From: Aquincola tertiaricarbonis
GTDB lineage: Bacteria; Pseudomonadota; Gammaproteobacteria; Burkholderiales; Burkholderiaceae_C
Assembly: GCF_023573145.1 (NCBI RefSeq)
Contig: NZ_CP097636.1
Coordinates: 2,852,001-2,916,000 of the forward strand
Direction of reading: 5' to 3'
Length of the DNA: 64,000 nt
Shown: one piece after another, positions 56,329-64,000 of the stretch
Layout: the number at the start of each line of letters is the position of its first letter
Numbering within the stretch: position 1 is the first letter of the stretch
The notes under the pieces: generated by a model
Told to the model about the DNA's origin: nothing
Seen by the model: the letters and a program-made list of their open reading frames with translations, nothing else
The model's database searches: none
Program-made: the position numbers and the translations under genes

Positions 56329-57086
56329 AGCAGGCGGGCCGGCTCATCGCCCTGGTGCTGCTGTGCGCGGTGGCGCTGCAGCTGTACTTCGGGCTGCGGG
56401 TGGCGTTGATGGCGGTGGTCGATCCGCAGTCCACCGCCTTCCAGCGCAGCGAGGCGCGGCGGCTGCTGGCGGCCGACGGCCAGGCCGCCTGGGCGCAGCA
56501 GTGGGTGCCGTACGAGCGCATCTCGCCACAGCTCAAGCGCGCCGTCATCGCCAGCGAAGACGCCAGCTTCGTGGACCACGGCGGCGTGGATTGGGAAGCG
56601 ATCGAGAAGGCCTGGGACCGCAACCTGCAGGCCGAGGCGCGGGCCGCCAAGCTCAACCAGCAACTCGCGCAGCGCCAGGGCAAAAGCGCCAAGGCCGCGC
56701 CCCCACCGGCCCAGCCCCGCATCGTCGGCGGCTCCACCATCACCCAGCAGCTGGCCAAGAACCTGTTCCTCTCGTCCGAGCGCACCACGCTGCGCAAGGG
56801 CCAGGAACTGGTGATCACCTACATGCTCGAAGCGTTGCTGAGCAAGCAGCGCATCCTGGAGATCTACCTGAACAACGTGGAATGGGGCGAAGGCCTGTTC
56901 GGGGCCCAGGCGGCGGCCCGCCACTACTTCCGGGTGGACGCGGCGCAGCTGAGCACGCCGCAGGCCGCCCGGCTGGCGGTGATGCTGCCGGCGCCCAAGC
57001 GCTTCGAGCGGCGGCCCGCCTCGCCCTACATCGTCGGCCGTGCCGGCACGGTGGCGGCCCGCATGCCGGCCGTCGAACTGCCTTGA
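56325..57086 (+). CDS. mtgA: Monofunctional biosynthetic peptidoglycan transglycosylase
   Basis: A 253-residue GT51 enzyme that polymerises lipid II into glycan chains. The membrane anchor spans about 5-25; the catalytic motif is IASEDASFVDHGGVDWEAIE, followed by GGSTITQQLAKNLFLSSERT and LEIYLNNVEWGEGLFGAQAAARHYF. The Ala/Lys-rich insert RQGKSAKAAPPPAQP between motifs is a little longer than usual. It overlaps aroE by 4 bases. Confidence 0.96.
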   Translation: MKQAGRLIALVLLCAVALQLYFGLRVALMAVVDPQSTAFQRSEARRLLAADGQAAWAQQWVPYERISPQLKRAVIASEDASFVDHGGVDWEAIEKAWDRNLQAEARAAKLNQQLAQRQGKSAKAAPPPAQPRIVGGSTITQQLAKNLFLSSERTTLRKGQELVITYMLEALLSKQRILEIYLNNVEWGEGLFGAQAAARHYFRVDAAQLSTPQAARLAVMLPAPKRFERRPASPYIVGRAGTVAARMPAVELP

Positions 57087-57098
57087 GGAGCCTGCCGC

Positions 57099-57725
57099 AT
57101 GAGTGAATCCATGAGTGCCGACATCGCCGCCACCGCCGCCCGCCTGGTGGTGGAAGAAGGCATGGAGTACGGCCCCGCCAAGCGCAAGGCGGCCCGTTCG
57201 CTGGGCCGCTCGCGCCCGGCCGACCTGCCCAGCAACGAGGCGGTGGAAGACGCGGTGCGCGAGTACATCGCGGTGTTCTGCGCCGACACCCAGCCGGCCG
57301 AGCTGGCAGCGCTGCGCAGCCTGGCCATGCGCTGGCTGGAGCGGCTGGCCGAATTCCGGCCCCACCTGTCGGGCGCGGCCTGGCGCGGCACGGCCACGCG
57401 GCTGTCGGCGCTGCACATCGACCTGTACTGCGACGACACCAAGTCGGCCGAGATCGCGCTGATCAACCAGGGCGTGGACTACGACGTGGGCAGCCTGCCC
57501 TCGCCGCGCGGCGAGCCGATCGACCTGCTGTCGCTGGCCAGCTGGAGCCCCGAGCTGCAGGAGCAGGTGACGCTGTTCCTGGCGGTGCGCGACCTGGACG
57601 ACCTGCGCGGCGCCCTCAAGCCCGACGCCACCGGCCGCACGCTGCGCGGCGACCTGGGCGCGCTGCGGCGGCTGATGGCCCAGGCCGGCGAGGACAAAGG
57701 CCCCGCGGAGACAATCACCCGATGA
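57099..57725 (+). CDS. Conserved protein of unknown function between mtgA and tlpA
   Basis: A 208-residue soluble protein with no signal peptide or membrane helix. It has MEYGPAKRKAARSLGRSRPADLPSNEAVEDAVREYI near the start and AAWRGTATRLSALHIDLYCDDTKSAEIALINQGVDYDVG in the middle. The middle resembles a nucleotidyltransferase-like fold, but I cannot assign it. Homologues are sometimes labelled as a Mur ligase, which the sequence does not support. GAGGAG precedes the ATG; the stop overlaps the TlpA gene (ATGA). Confidence 0.75.
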   Translation: MSESMSADIAATAARLVVEEGMEYGPAKRKAARSLGRSRPADLPSNEAVEDAVREYIAVFCADTQPAELAALRSLAMRWLERLAEFRPHLSGAAWRGTATRLSALHIDLYCDDTKSAEIALINQGVDYDVGSLPSPRGEPIDLLSLASWSPELQEQVTLFLAVRDLDDLRGALKPDATGRTLRGDLGALRRLMAQAGEDKGPAETITR

Positions 57726-58246
57726 ACCGACGCAGTACTCTTTTTGCCGGCGTGGGCCTGGCTGCCGCGGCGGCCGGTGCCGGCCTGGCCTGGTGGCGGC
57801 TGCAACCGGGCGCGGTGGACGACGAAGCCGCTGCCGCGCTGTGGTCGCTCAGCTTCACGCGCCCCGAAGGCGGCGAGCTGCAGATGGCCAGCCTGCGCGG
57901 CAAGCCGCTGGTGCTGAACTTCTGGGCCACCTGGTGTCCGCCCTGCGTCAAGGAGCTGCCGCAGATCGACCGCTTCCACACCGAGTTCAAGCCGGCCGGC
58001 TGGCAGGTGGTGGGCCTGGCGGTGGATGGGCCGACGCCGGTGCGCGAGTTCCTGCGCAAGCAGCCACTGGGCTTTCACGTGGGGCTGGCGGGGCTGGAAG
58101 GCACCGACCTGTCCAAACGGCTGGGCAACACCGCGGGCGCCCTGCCCTTCACGGTGGTGTTCGGCGCCGATGGCCGGCCACTGCAGCGCAAGCTGGGTGA
58201 AACCAGCTATGAAGAACTGGCCGGCTGGGCCCGTTCGGTGGGCTAA
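57722..58246 (+). CDS. TlpA family thiol-disulfide oxidoreductase
   Basis: A 174-residue thioredoxin-fold protein with an N-terminal anchor or signal (NRRSTLFAGVGLAAAAAGAGLAWW, with a twin arginine) and the redox site CPPC in NFWATWCPPCVKELP. Cis-proline and ALPFTVVFGADG follow. It probably acts in the periplasm in cytochrome c maturation or disulfide reduction. It is coupled to the unknown gene upstream. A 241-base gap separates it from accB. Confidence 0.92.
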   Translation: MNRRSTLFAGVGLAAAAAGAGLAWWRLQPGAVDDEAAAALWSLSFTRPEGGELQMASLRGKPLVLNFWATWCPPCVKELPQIDRFHTEFKPAGWQVVGLAVDGPTPVREFLRKQPLGFHVGLAGLEGTDLSKRLGNTAGALPFTVVFGADGRPLQRKLGETSYEELAGWARSVG

Positions 58247-58288
58247 GGCGCCTTCCTGGCCCGTCAAGCCCTAACACCCTTCTATTTT

Positions 58289-58316
58289 TTGTCAACACCG
58301 GGTAACGGCGGATAAA
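58289..58316 (+). promoter_or_regulatory. Candidate sigma-70 promoter of accB-accC
   Basis: TTGTCA (58289-58294) and GATAAA (58311-58316) are 16 bases apart, matching 5/6 and 4/6 of the -35 and -10 consensus. The accB ATG is about 170 bases downstream, giving a long leader. A GC-rich stem-loop (GCCCGGGC-TT-GCCCGGC, around 58449-58465) lies just upstream of the AGGAG ribosome site and could control translation. Confidence 0.5.
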
Positions 58317-58487
58317 CCGCGTAGAGTTCGCTCCCCGCAGCCCCTCTCGCAATTATTCGCGGCCTTGTTGTTCCGCGGCGACGCGGGGTCGACGAACGGG
58401 CGGCCGATGCCTGCCGTTTCGCCACAAAACTGGACTGATCGCGCGTGAGCCCGGGCTTGCCCGGCTTTGCGCGCAGGAGAACGAAGA

Positions 58488-58955
58488 ATGGATCTGCGCA
58501 AGCTCAAAACGCTCATCGACCTCGTGTCGGAATCGAACATCTCCGAGCTCGAGATCACCGAAGCCGATGGCAAGGTGCGCATCGTCAAGGCCGACCCCCA
58601 GGCCGCGCCGCAGGCCTACGTGCCGGCCGCCACGCCGGTGGCGCAGCAGATCGCGGCTCCCACCACCGCCGTGCCCTCGCCCGCACCGGCGCCGGTGGCC
58701 GAAGCCCCGGCCGAACCCAGCGGCCACGTGGTGAAGTCGCCGATGGTCGGCACCTTCTACGCCGCCTCCAGCCCCGGCGCCAAGCCGCTGGCCGAAGTGG
58801 GCCAGGCCGTCAAGGAAGGCGAGCCGCTGTGCATCATCGAGGCGATGAAGATCATGAACGAGATCGAAGCCGACAAGAGCGGCACGATCGCCAAGATCCT
58901 GGTGGACAACGGCCAGGCCGTCGAATTCGGCCAGCCGCTGTTCATCATCGAGTGA
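58488..58955 (+). CDS. accB: Acetyl-CoA carboxylase biotin carboxyl carrier protein
   Basis: A 155-residue carrier. The N-terminal part starts [16 protein letters not shown] and is followed by a Pro/Ala linker (about 50-80). The biotinyl domain has EAMKIMNE with the biotinylated Lys121, and [17 protein letters not shown], the thumb of AccB. AGGAG precedes the ATG; an in-frame start 21 bases earlier is unlikely. It is followed by accC, with which it makes the biotin carboxylase part of acetyl-CoA carboxylase. Confidence 0.97.
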   Translation: MDLRKLKTLIDLVSESNISELEITEADGKVRIVKADPQAAPQAYVPAATPVAQQIAAPTTAVPSPAPAPVAEAPAEPSGHVVKSPMVGTFYAASSPGAKPLAEVGQAVKEGEPLCIIEAMKIMNEIEADKSGTIAKILVDNGQAVEFGQPLFIIE

Positions 58956-58965
58956 GGTCGGCCGC

Positions 58966-60315
58966 GTGTTCAAGAAACTGCTGATCGCCAACCGCGGCGA
59001 GATCGCCCTGCGCATCCAGCGCGCCTGCCGCGAGATGGGCGTGAAGTCGGTCGTCGTCTACTCCGAAGCCGACCGCGACGCCAAGTACGTGAAGCTGGCC
59101 GACGAAGCCGTGTGCATCGGCCCGGCCCCGTCGGCGCAGAGCTACCTCAACATGCCGGCGATCATCTCGACCGCCGAGGTGACCGACGCCGAGGCCATCC
59201 ACCCGGGCTACGGCTTCCTGTCCGAGAACGCCGACTTCGCCGAACGGGTGGAAAAGAGCGGCTTCGTCTTCATCGGCCCGACGCCCGAGTCGATCCGCAT
59301 CATGGGCGACAAGGTGTCGGCCAAGCAGGCGATGATCAAGAGCGGCGTGCCCTGCGTGCCCGGCTCCGAAGGCGCCCTGCCCGACGACCCGAAGGAGATC
59401 ATCAAGATCGCCCGCGCGGTGGGCTACCCGGTGATCATCAAGGCTGCAGGCGGTGGCGGTGGCCGCGGCATGCGCGTGGTGCACACCGAAGCGGCGCTGC
59501 TGCACGCGGTGCAGACCACCAAGGCCGAAGCCGGCGCGGCCTTCGGCAACCCGGCGGTGTACATGGAGAAGTTCCTCCAGAACCCGCGCCACATCGAGAT
59601 CCAGGTGCTGGCCGACTCGCACCGCAACGCGGTGTGGCTGGGTGAGCGCGACTGCTCGATGCAGCGCCGCCACCAGAAGATCATCGAAGAAGCGCCGGCA
59701 CCGGGCATCCCGCGCCGCGTGATCGAGCGCATCGGCGACCGCTGCGCCGCCGCCTGCAAGAAGATCGGCTACCGCGGTGCCGGCACCTTCGAGTTCCTGT
59801 ACGAGAACGGCGAGTTCTACTTCATCGAGATGAACACCCGCGTGCAGGTGGAGCATCCGGTGACCGAGATGGTCAGCGGCATCGACATCGTGCAGATGCA
59901 GATCCGCGTGGCCGCCGGCGAGAAGCTGCCCTTCGCGCAGCGCCAGATCCAGCAGCGCGGCCACGCCATCGAAGTGCGGGTGAACGCCGAGAACCCGTAC
60001 ACCTTCGTGCCGTCGCCGGGCCGCATCACCATGTGGCACCCGCCGGGCGGCCCGGGCGTGCGGGTGGATTCGCACATCTACTCGAACTACTTCGTGCCCC
60101 CGAACTACGACTCGATGATCGGCAAGATCATCGTGCACGGCGACACCCGCGAGCAGGCCCTGGCCCGCATGCGCACCGCGCTGGACGAGACGGTGGTCGA
60201 AGGCATCCAGACCAACATCCCGCTGCACCGCGAGCTGATGGTCGATGCCAAGTTCATCGAAGGCGGCACCAGCATCCATTACCTGGAAGGCTGGCTGGCC
60301 CAGCACAAACGGTAA
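58966..60315 (+). CDS. accC: Acetyl-CoA carboxylase biotin carboxylase subunit
   Basis: A 449-residue ATP-grasp enzyme carboxylating biotin on AccB. It begins [23 protein letters not shown], has the glycine-rich ATP loop [33 protein letters not shown], and [17 protein letters not shown] with the catalytic residues. The start is GTG at 58966, 10 bases after accB; the GTG is fixed by the conserved N-terminus. It is followed by prmA. Confidence 0.98.
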   Translation: MFKKLLIANRGEIALRIQRACREMGVKSVVVYSEADRDAKYVKLADEAVCIGPAPSAQSYLNMPAIISTAEVTDAEAIHPGYGFLSENADFAERVEKSGFVFIGPTPESIRIMGDKVSAKQAMIKSGVPCVPGSEGALPDDPKEIIKIARAVGYPVIIKAAGGGGGRGMRVVHTEAALLHAVQTTKAEAGAAFGNPAVYMEKFLQNPRHIEIQVLADSHRNAVWLGERDCSMQRRHQKIIEEAPAPGIPRRVIERIGDRCAAACKKIGYRGAGTFEFLYENGEFYFIEMNTRVQVEHPVTEMVSGIDIVQMQIRVAAGEKLPFAQRQIQQRGHAIEVRVNAENPYTFVPSPGRITMWHPPGGPGVRVDSHIYSNYFVPPNYDSMIGKIIVHGDTREQALARMRTALDETVVEGIQTNIPLHRELMVDAKFIEGGTSIHYLEGWLAQHKR

Positions 60316-60323
60316 GCGCGTCA

Positions 60324-61226
60324 ATGTTTGAACTGATCCTGCGCGCCCCCGAATCGCTGGTCGAGACGGTGTCCGATGCGCTGATGCTGGAGCTGGACGC
60401 CTTGTCGGTGTCGGTGGAAGACGCCGATGCCGACAGCGAGGCCGAGCAAGCGCTGTTCGGCGAACCCGGCATGCCCGCGCCCAAGGCCGGCTGGCAGCGC
60501 TCCACGCTGCGCGCGCTGTTTCCCGAGGAAGCCGCCGCCACCGAAGCCGCCACGCTGCTGCTGGCCCAGGACTGGGCCGCTGACGTGGCGATGCAAGGCC
60601 TGCAGCCGGTGCCCGAGCAGGACTGGGTGCGGCTGACGCAATCGCAGTTCGCGCCGGTCGAGATCACGCCCAGCTTCTGGATCGTGCCCACCTGGCATGA
60701 GCCGCCGGCCGCCGCGCAGCAGATCATCCGGCTCGACCCGGGCCTGGCCTTTGGCACCGGCACCCACCCCACCACCCGCATGTGCCTGCGCTGGATCGCC
60801 ACGCAGCCGGACGAGCGCCGCGCCGGCTGGCAGCGGGTGCTGGACTACGGCTGCGGCTCGGGCATCCTGGCCATCGGCGCGGCGCTGCATAACGGCCAGG
60901 CCATCGACGCGGTCGACATCGATCCGGCGGCCGTGACCTCCACCCAGGCCAATGCCCAGGCCAACGGCGTGCAGCTGAACGCCGGCCTGCCCGAACTGGC
61001 CAGTGGCCACTACCCGCTGGTGCTGGCCAACATCCTGGCCACGCCGCTCAAGCTGCTGGCGCCGCTGCTGTGCGGCCATGTGGCCGCGGGCGGCGACCTG
61101 GTGCTGGCCGGCATCCTGGAGCGCCAGGCCGACGAACTGACGGCCGCCTACGCGCCCTGGTGCGAACTGGCGGTGCACGACCGTGAAGACGGCTGGGTGC
61201 TGATGACGGCCCGTTTCGCACCATGA
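60324..61226 (+). CDS. prmA: Ribosomal protein L11 methyltransferase
   Basis: A 300-residue SAM enzyme that trimethylates ribosomal protein L11. The N-terminal L11-binding domain spans about 1-95; the catalytic domain has LDPGLAFGTGTHPTTRMCLRWI, VLDYGCGSGILAIGAAL, and LVLANILATPLKLLAPLL, the PrmA hallmarks. It starts 8 bases after accC and overlaps the DUF3426 gene. The accB-accC-prmA order is typical of this group. Confidence 0.96.
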   Translation: MFELILRAPESLVETVSDALMLELDALSVSVEDADADSEAEQALFGEPGMPAPKAGWQRSTLRALFPEEAAATEAATLLLAQDWAADVAMQGLQPVPEQDWVRLTQSQFAPVEITPSFWIVPTWHEPPAAAQQIIRLDPGLAFGTGTHPTTRMCLRWIATQPDERRAGWQRVLDYGCGSGILAIGAALHNGQAIDAVDIDPAAVTSTQANAQANGVQLNAGLPELASGHYPLVLANILATPLKLLAPLLCGHVAAGGDLVLAGILERQADELTAAYAPWCELAVHDREDGWVLMTARFAP

Positions 61227-62431
61227 GCCTGGCCACCCGCTGCGCGCAGTGCGGCACCGTCTTCCGCGTGGTCGAAGACCAGCTGAAGGTGTCTGAAGGC
61301 TGGGTGCGCTGCGGCCGCTGCGAAGCGGTGTTCAACGCGCTGGAATCGCTGTTCGACCTGGAACAGGAAGCGCCGCCGCCCTGGCCTGCCGGTGCCGAGG
61401 CCGATGGCCTGCCCGGCCGCGACGGCATGGAGCTACCACCACCCGTGCCTCCGCCCAGCGCGCCGCTGCCGGAGCCGGTGGCCGCGCGCAGCAGCCGCCC
61501 GCTGGGGCCGCTGGAGCCGCCGCCCTTCGAGCCCTCGGACCTGCCCGAGGAAGACCAGCCCGCCTCGGCCCGGCTGGACCACCGCCCGCTGCTGCACGAG
61601 CCGGACGACGCGCCCTATGCGTCGGGCTTCGATGCGCCCTACCGCAGCGCCCGCGAGGCAGCCCCGGCGGCTTCGGCCCGCGACCTCGACCCACCCCGCT
61701 TCGAACCCACGCAGGCACCGCTGGACGAGCTCGACGACCTGGACCGCAACGAGCCCCCGGTGTACGGCCGTTCGGCGCCGTTGCCCATGCGCGAGTCACC
61801 GCCCGACCTGCCTGCGCCGGGCCGGGCCCCCACCGTGCCTGCGGCGGCGGCCGGCCTGGGCAGCGCCGCCACCGCGGCCCCCACGCCCGAATTCATGCGC
61901 CGTGCACCGGCAGCCGCCGGCAGAACGCCGCGGCCGCCCAAGCCCGCCACGGCGTGGCAGCGGCCAGGCGTGCGCAGCGCCCTGGCGGTGGCGGCGGTGC
62001 TGCTGGCGCTGCTGCTGCTGGCCCAGTTGGGGCTGCGCTGGCGCGACGTGCTGGCCGCCCGCTGGCCCGAATCGGCCCCCGTGCTGCGCGGCCTGTGCGC
62101 CATCGCCGGCTGCCAGGTGGAGCCGATGCGCCGGGTGGACAGCCTGGCCGTGGAGAGCAGTGGCCTGGTGATGCTGGAAGGCAGCACCAACCAGTACGAG
62201 TTCACCGCCACACTGCGCAACAACGACCGGGTGCCGGTGATGCTGCCTTCGCTGGAACTCACGCTGACCGATGCGCAAGGCCAGGTGGTGGCGCGCAAGG
62301 TACTGAACGCCAGCAGCCTGGGGGCCCATGGCAGCACCATCGCCCCTGGGGCCACGTTGCCGCTGCAAGGCGTGCTGGCGGGTGGCGATCGCAAGATCAC
62401 CGGCTACAGCGCCGAGATCTTCTACCCCTGA
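61223..62431 (+). CDS. Zinc-ribbon and DUF3426 membrane protein
   Basis: A 402-residue protein. The N-terminal MJ0042-type zinc ribbon has CAQCGTVFRVVEDQL and WVRCGRCEAVFNA (residues 8-40). A Pro/Ala/Glu-rich linker (about 50-245) leads to one membrane helix (about 252-272), then a periplasmic DUF3426 domain (GCQVEPMRRVDSLAVESSGLV, LELTLTDAQGQVVARKVL). The function is unknown. It overlaps prmA by 4 bases. The arrangement suggests a cytosolic zinc finger linked through the membrane to an envelope domain. Confidence 0.88.
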   Translation: MSLATRCAQCGTVFRVVEDQLKVSEGWVRCGRCEAVFNALESLFDLEQEAPPPWPAGAEADGLPGRDGMELPPPVPPPSAPLPEPVAARSSRPLGPLEPPPFEPSDLPEEDQPASARLDHRPLLHEPDDAPYASGFDAPYRSAREAAPAASARDLDPPRFEPTQAPLDELDDLDRNEPPVYGRSAPLPMRESPPDLPAPGRAPTVPAAAAGLGSAATAAPTPEFMRRAPAAAGRTPRPPKPATAWQRPGVRSALAVAAVLLALLLLAQLGLRWRDVLAARWPESAPVLRGLCAIAGCQVEPMRRVDSLAVESSGLVMLEGSTNQYEFTATLRNNDRVPVMLPSLELTLTDAQGQVVARKVLNASSLGAHGSTIAPGATLPLQGVLAGGDRKITGYSAEIFYP

Positions 62432-62462
62432 TCCTTTCCGTTCTTCTTCTCCAGGAGCCACC

Positions 62463-63368
62463 ATGGCCGCCCTCATCTGCGGATCGCTCGCGTTCGACAC
62501 GATCACCAATTTCCCGGGCCGCTTCGCGCAGCAGATCCTGCCCGAGCAGGTGCACATCCTGAACGTGTCCTTCCTGGTGCCCACGCTGCGCCGCGAGTTC
62601 GGCGGCTGCGCCGGCAACATCGGCTACACGCTGCAGGCCCTGGGTGGCCAGGCGGTGGTGATGGCCGCGGTGGGCAGCGACGGCGCCGACTACGTGACGC
62701 GGCTGCAGGGCCTGGGCATCGACACCTCGTGCATCCACACGGTGGCCGACAGCTACACGGCGCAGGGCATGTGCATCACCGATGCCGACAACAACCAGAT
62801 CTGGGCCTTCCACCCCGGCGCGATGAGCCTGGCGCACCTGACCGAGGTGCCGGCCCGCAGCGACCTGAAGGTGGGCATCATCGCGCCCGACGGCCGTGAC
62901 GCGATGCTGCTGCATGCGCAGCAGATGCATGCGGCCGGCATCCCCTTCGTGTTCGATCCGGGCCAGGGCCTGCCGATGTTCGATGGTGCCGAGCTGCGCC
63001 GCTTCGTCGAGCAGGCAACCTGGGTGACGGTGAACGACTACGAAGCGCGCATGCTCGTCGAACGCATGGGCACCGACATCGAGTCGCTGTCGCGCTCGCA
63101 CCTGCAGGGCGTGATCGTCACGCTGGCCGACCAGGGCTGCGAGGTGTGGCAGCAGGGCCAGCGCACGCTGGTGCCGGGCGTCAAGGCCAGCGATGTGCTG
63201 GACCCCACCGGCTGCGGCGACGCCTTCCGGGGCGGCCTGCTGTACGGCCTGGAACGCGGCTGGGACCTGCCCCGCTGCGCTGCGTTGGGGAACCGCCTGG
63301 GCGCCCTCAAGATCGGCAGCCGCGGCGGCCAGAACCACCAGATCGACCCGGCGATCGCCGAGGCCTGA
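62463..63368 (+). CDS. PfkB-family carbohydrate/adenosine kinase (AdoK-like)
   Basis: A 301-residue ribokinase-fold enzyme. The N-terminal FPGRF and LPEQVHILNVSFLVPTLRREFGGCAGNIGYTLQALGG, and FHPGAMSLAHL, closely resemble actinobacterial adenosine kinase. The anion-hole motif is DPTGCGDAFRGG, with Cys in place of the usual Ala or Val, and the catalytic Asp is intact. It probably phosphorylates adenosine or a related nucleoside. AGGAG precedes the ATG. The gene is followed by repeat B and a terminator. Confidence 0.85.
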   Translation: MAALICGSLAFDTITNFPGRFAQQILPEQVHILNVSFLVPTLRREFGGCAGNIGYTLQALGGQAVVMAAVGSDGADYVTRLQGLGIDTSCIHTVADSYTAQGMCITDADNNQIWAFHPGAMSLAHLTEVPARSDLKVGIIAPDGRDAMLLHAQQMHAAGIPFVFDPGQGLPMFDGAELRRFVEQATWVTVNDYEARMLVERMGTDIESLSRSHLQGVIVTLADQGCEVWQQGQRTLVPGVKASDVLDPTGCGDAFRGGLLYGLERGWDLPRCAALGNRLGALKIGSRGGQNHQIDPAIAEA

Positions 63369-63375
63369 CCACCCG

Positions 63376-63445
63376 CCCGCCGGGCCGCCCCAAGGGCGGG
63401 TGCTCCCCCTCGGGGGGGCGCGAGCGTAGCGAGCTTGGGGGCACC
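63376..63445 (+). repeat. Dispersed intergenic repeat, copy B
   Basis: The core GCCGGGCCGCCCCAA (63379-63393) is followed by a C-run/G-run hairpin (CCCCCTCGGGGGGG) and the tail AGCGTAGCGAGCTTGGGGGCACC. Core and tail match copy A at 22791-22862. It lies just after the kinase stop. Confidence 0.7.
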
Positions 63446-63450
63446 ATAAA

Positions 63451-63476
63451 GAAAAGCCCGGCGCTGGGCCGGGCTT
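63451..63476. terminator. Intrinsic terminator after the kinase gene
   Basis: AAGCCCGG-CGCTGG-GCCGGGCTT forms a strong stem (63454-63475) flanked by GAAA on the left and CA on the right. On the minus strand, TTTC follows the stem. It lies between the convergent kinase and histone-like genes. Confidence 0.65.
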
Positions 63477-63491
63477 CACATCGTTGCAGCA

Positions 63492-63511
63492 AGACCACCT
63501 GGCGGTGGTCT
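63492..63511 (-). terminator. Hairpin downstream of the histone-like gene
   Basis: AGACCACC-TGGC-GGTGGTCT is a perfect 8-base-pair stem 14 bases past the stop of the minus-strand gene. The bases after it on the minus strand (TGCTGC) are not T-rich, so termination may be weak or rely on the nearby second hairpin. Confidence 0.5.
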
Positions 63512-63524
63512 CAGCTGCGCACGA

Positions 63525-64000
63525 TCAGGGCTTGTTGCCGGTCGGGAAGGGCCAGGCCGCAGCCGGGCTCAGGGCCGTCTTTGCCGCAGGGGCAGCAGGG
63601 GCACTGGGGGTCGGCGCCTTCTTCGCGGCCTTCTTGCCAGCCGCCTTCTTGGCGGGCGCAGCAGCAGCCTTCTTGGCCGGTGCAGCGGCCTTCTTGGCAG
63701 CAGCCTTCTTCGCCGGTGCGGCGGCCTTCTTGGCGGGCGCAGCCGCCTTCTTGGCCGGTGCAGCCTTCTTCGCCGGTGCAGCCGCCTTCTTGGCCGGTGC
63801 AGCCTTCTTCGCCGGAGCGGCCTTCTTCGCGGGCGCCGCCTTCTTGGCCGGTGCCGCCTTCTTGGCCGCAGCCTTCTTCGCCGGTGCAGCCGCCTTCTTG
63901 GCCGGTGCAGCCTTCTTCGCCGGAGCGGCGGCCTTCTTGGCCGGTGCCGCCTTCTTCGCCGGGGCCGCGGCCTTCTTCGCCGGAGCCGCCTTCTTGGCCG
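63525..64000 (-). CDS. Histone H1-like lysine/alanine-rich DNA-binding protein (C-terminal part)
   Basis: The frame ends with TGA at 63525-63527 and runs off the right edge, so only the last 157 or so codons are visible. They consist almost entirely of PAKKA, AAKKA and APAKKAA units, then a less regular tail ending SPAAAWPFPTGNKP. This is the composition of bacterial H1-like proteins (HctB, AlgP/HC2 type), which bind and condense DNA. The N-terminal sequence that would confirm the family is outside the window. Confidence 0.85.
   Translation of the reverse strand, partial: AKKAAPAKKAAAPAKKAAPAKKAAAPAKKAAPAKKAAAPAKKAAAKKAAPAKKAAPAKKAAPAKKAAPAKKAAAPAKKAAPAKKAAAPAKKAAAPAKKAAAKKAAAPAKKAAAAPAKKAAGKKAAKKAPTPSAPAAPAAKTALSPAAAWPFPTGNKP
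63618..64000. repeat. Tandem coding repeats of the histone-like tail
   Basis: CTTCTT (Lys-Lys on the minus strand) recurs every 15 to 21 bases, with intervening GGCCGGTGCAGC-type blocks encoding A-A-P-A. At least 15 units are visible. Such short in-frame repeats are prone to length variation between strains. Confidence 0.85.

Noticed and set aside
63618..64000. The regular repeats as a possible CRISPR array
   Set aside because: Units are 15-21 bases, in frame, and encode PAKKA; there are no unique spacers.

Overview
The window is high-GC (about 70 percent by eye), densely coded chromosomal DNA. It reads as a betaproteobacterium of the order Burkholderiales, probably from the Rubrivivax/Leptothrix/Roseateles side of the order. 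That placement is an inference from gene order: rpoH beside the cytochrome aa3 assembly genes, algH-ruvX-pyrR-pyrB-pyrX, rubredoxin/thiD/hemL beside a pil-chp operon, and accB-accC-prmA-DUF3426. I see no rRNA, tRNA, CRISPR array, prophage or insertion sequence. Almost everything looks like conserved core genome.

Layout. 0-9.3 kb: the start of a UbiH-like monooxygenase, a MOSC protein, a pirin, YchF, a large MASE1/CHASE/PAS hybrid histidine kinase, a methyl-accepting chemotaxis protein, and rpoH. RpoH is preceded by a near-perfect CIRCE operator. 9.4-19.2 kb: the aa3-type cytochrome c oxidase locus in two minus-strand units. One is DUF2244-ctaC-ctaD-small assembly protein-ctaG-DUF2970-ctaE. 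The other is surf1-(Sco-like protein)-ctaA-ctaB-sco. A 73-residue DUF2909 gene lies between them on the opposite strand. 19.3-25 kb: a BioC-like methyltransferase, comF, trmL, gpsA, secB, grxC, a cysteine-free rhodanese and gpmA. 25-29.6 kb: a tightly overlapping algH-ruvX-pyrR-pyrB-pyrX-acyltransferase operon, in which the dihydroorotase homologue has lost its zinc ligands. 29.7-32.4 kb: a METTL25-like methyltransferase overlapping a DNA photolyase gene.

32.4-42.9 kb: a type IV pilus chemosensory operon (pilG, pilH, pilI, pilJ and a 2122-residue PilL/ChpA kinase) downstream of a 57-residue rubredoxin gene. 43-45.3 kb: thiD and hemL. 45.3-46.0 kb: the only large non-coding gap, packed with GC-rich stem-loops. 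46-51 kb: two small envelope proteins, mpl and a large lipoprotein zinc metalloprotease. 51-58.2 kb: yqiA, a fabG-like reductase, an RNase II-family nuclease, a TonB-like protein, aroE, mtgA, an unknown gene and a TlpA thioredoxin. 58.3-63.4 kb: accB-accC-prmA-DUF3426 and an adenosine kinase-like gene. The window ends inside a lysine/alanine-rich histone H1-like gene.

How the parts work together. The cox units supply the oxidase subunits and their heme A, copper and assembly factors. The pyr cluster couples ATCase to an inactive dihydroorotase scaffold and a PyrR regulator. The pil genes form one signalling chain from the PilJ receptor through PilI and PilL to the PilG and PilH response regulators. 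Many adjacent genes overlap as ATGA, GTGA or TTGA, suggesting translational coupling. I found no convincing new multi-gene system. The most notable signals are the CIRCE site at rpoH, a second Sco-like CxxxC/His protein in the cox cluster, three family members lacking canonical active-site or cofactor residues (PyrX, rhodanese, BioC-like), a dispersed intergenic repeat with an identical 15-base core, and the hairpin-rich gap.
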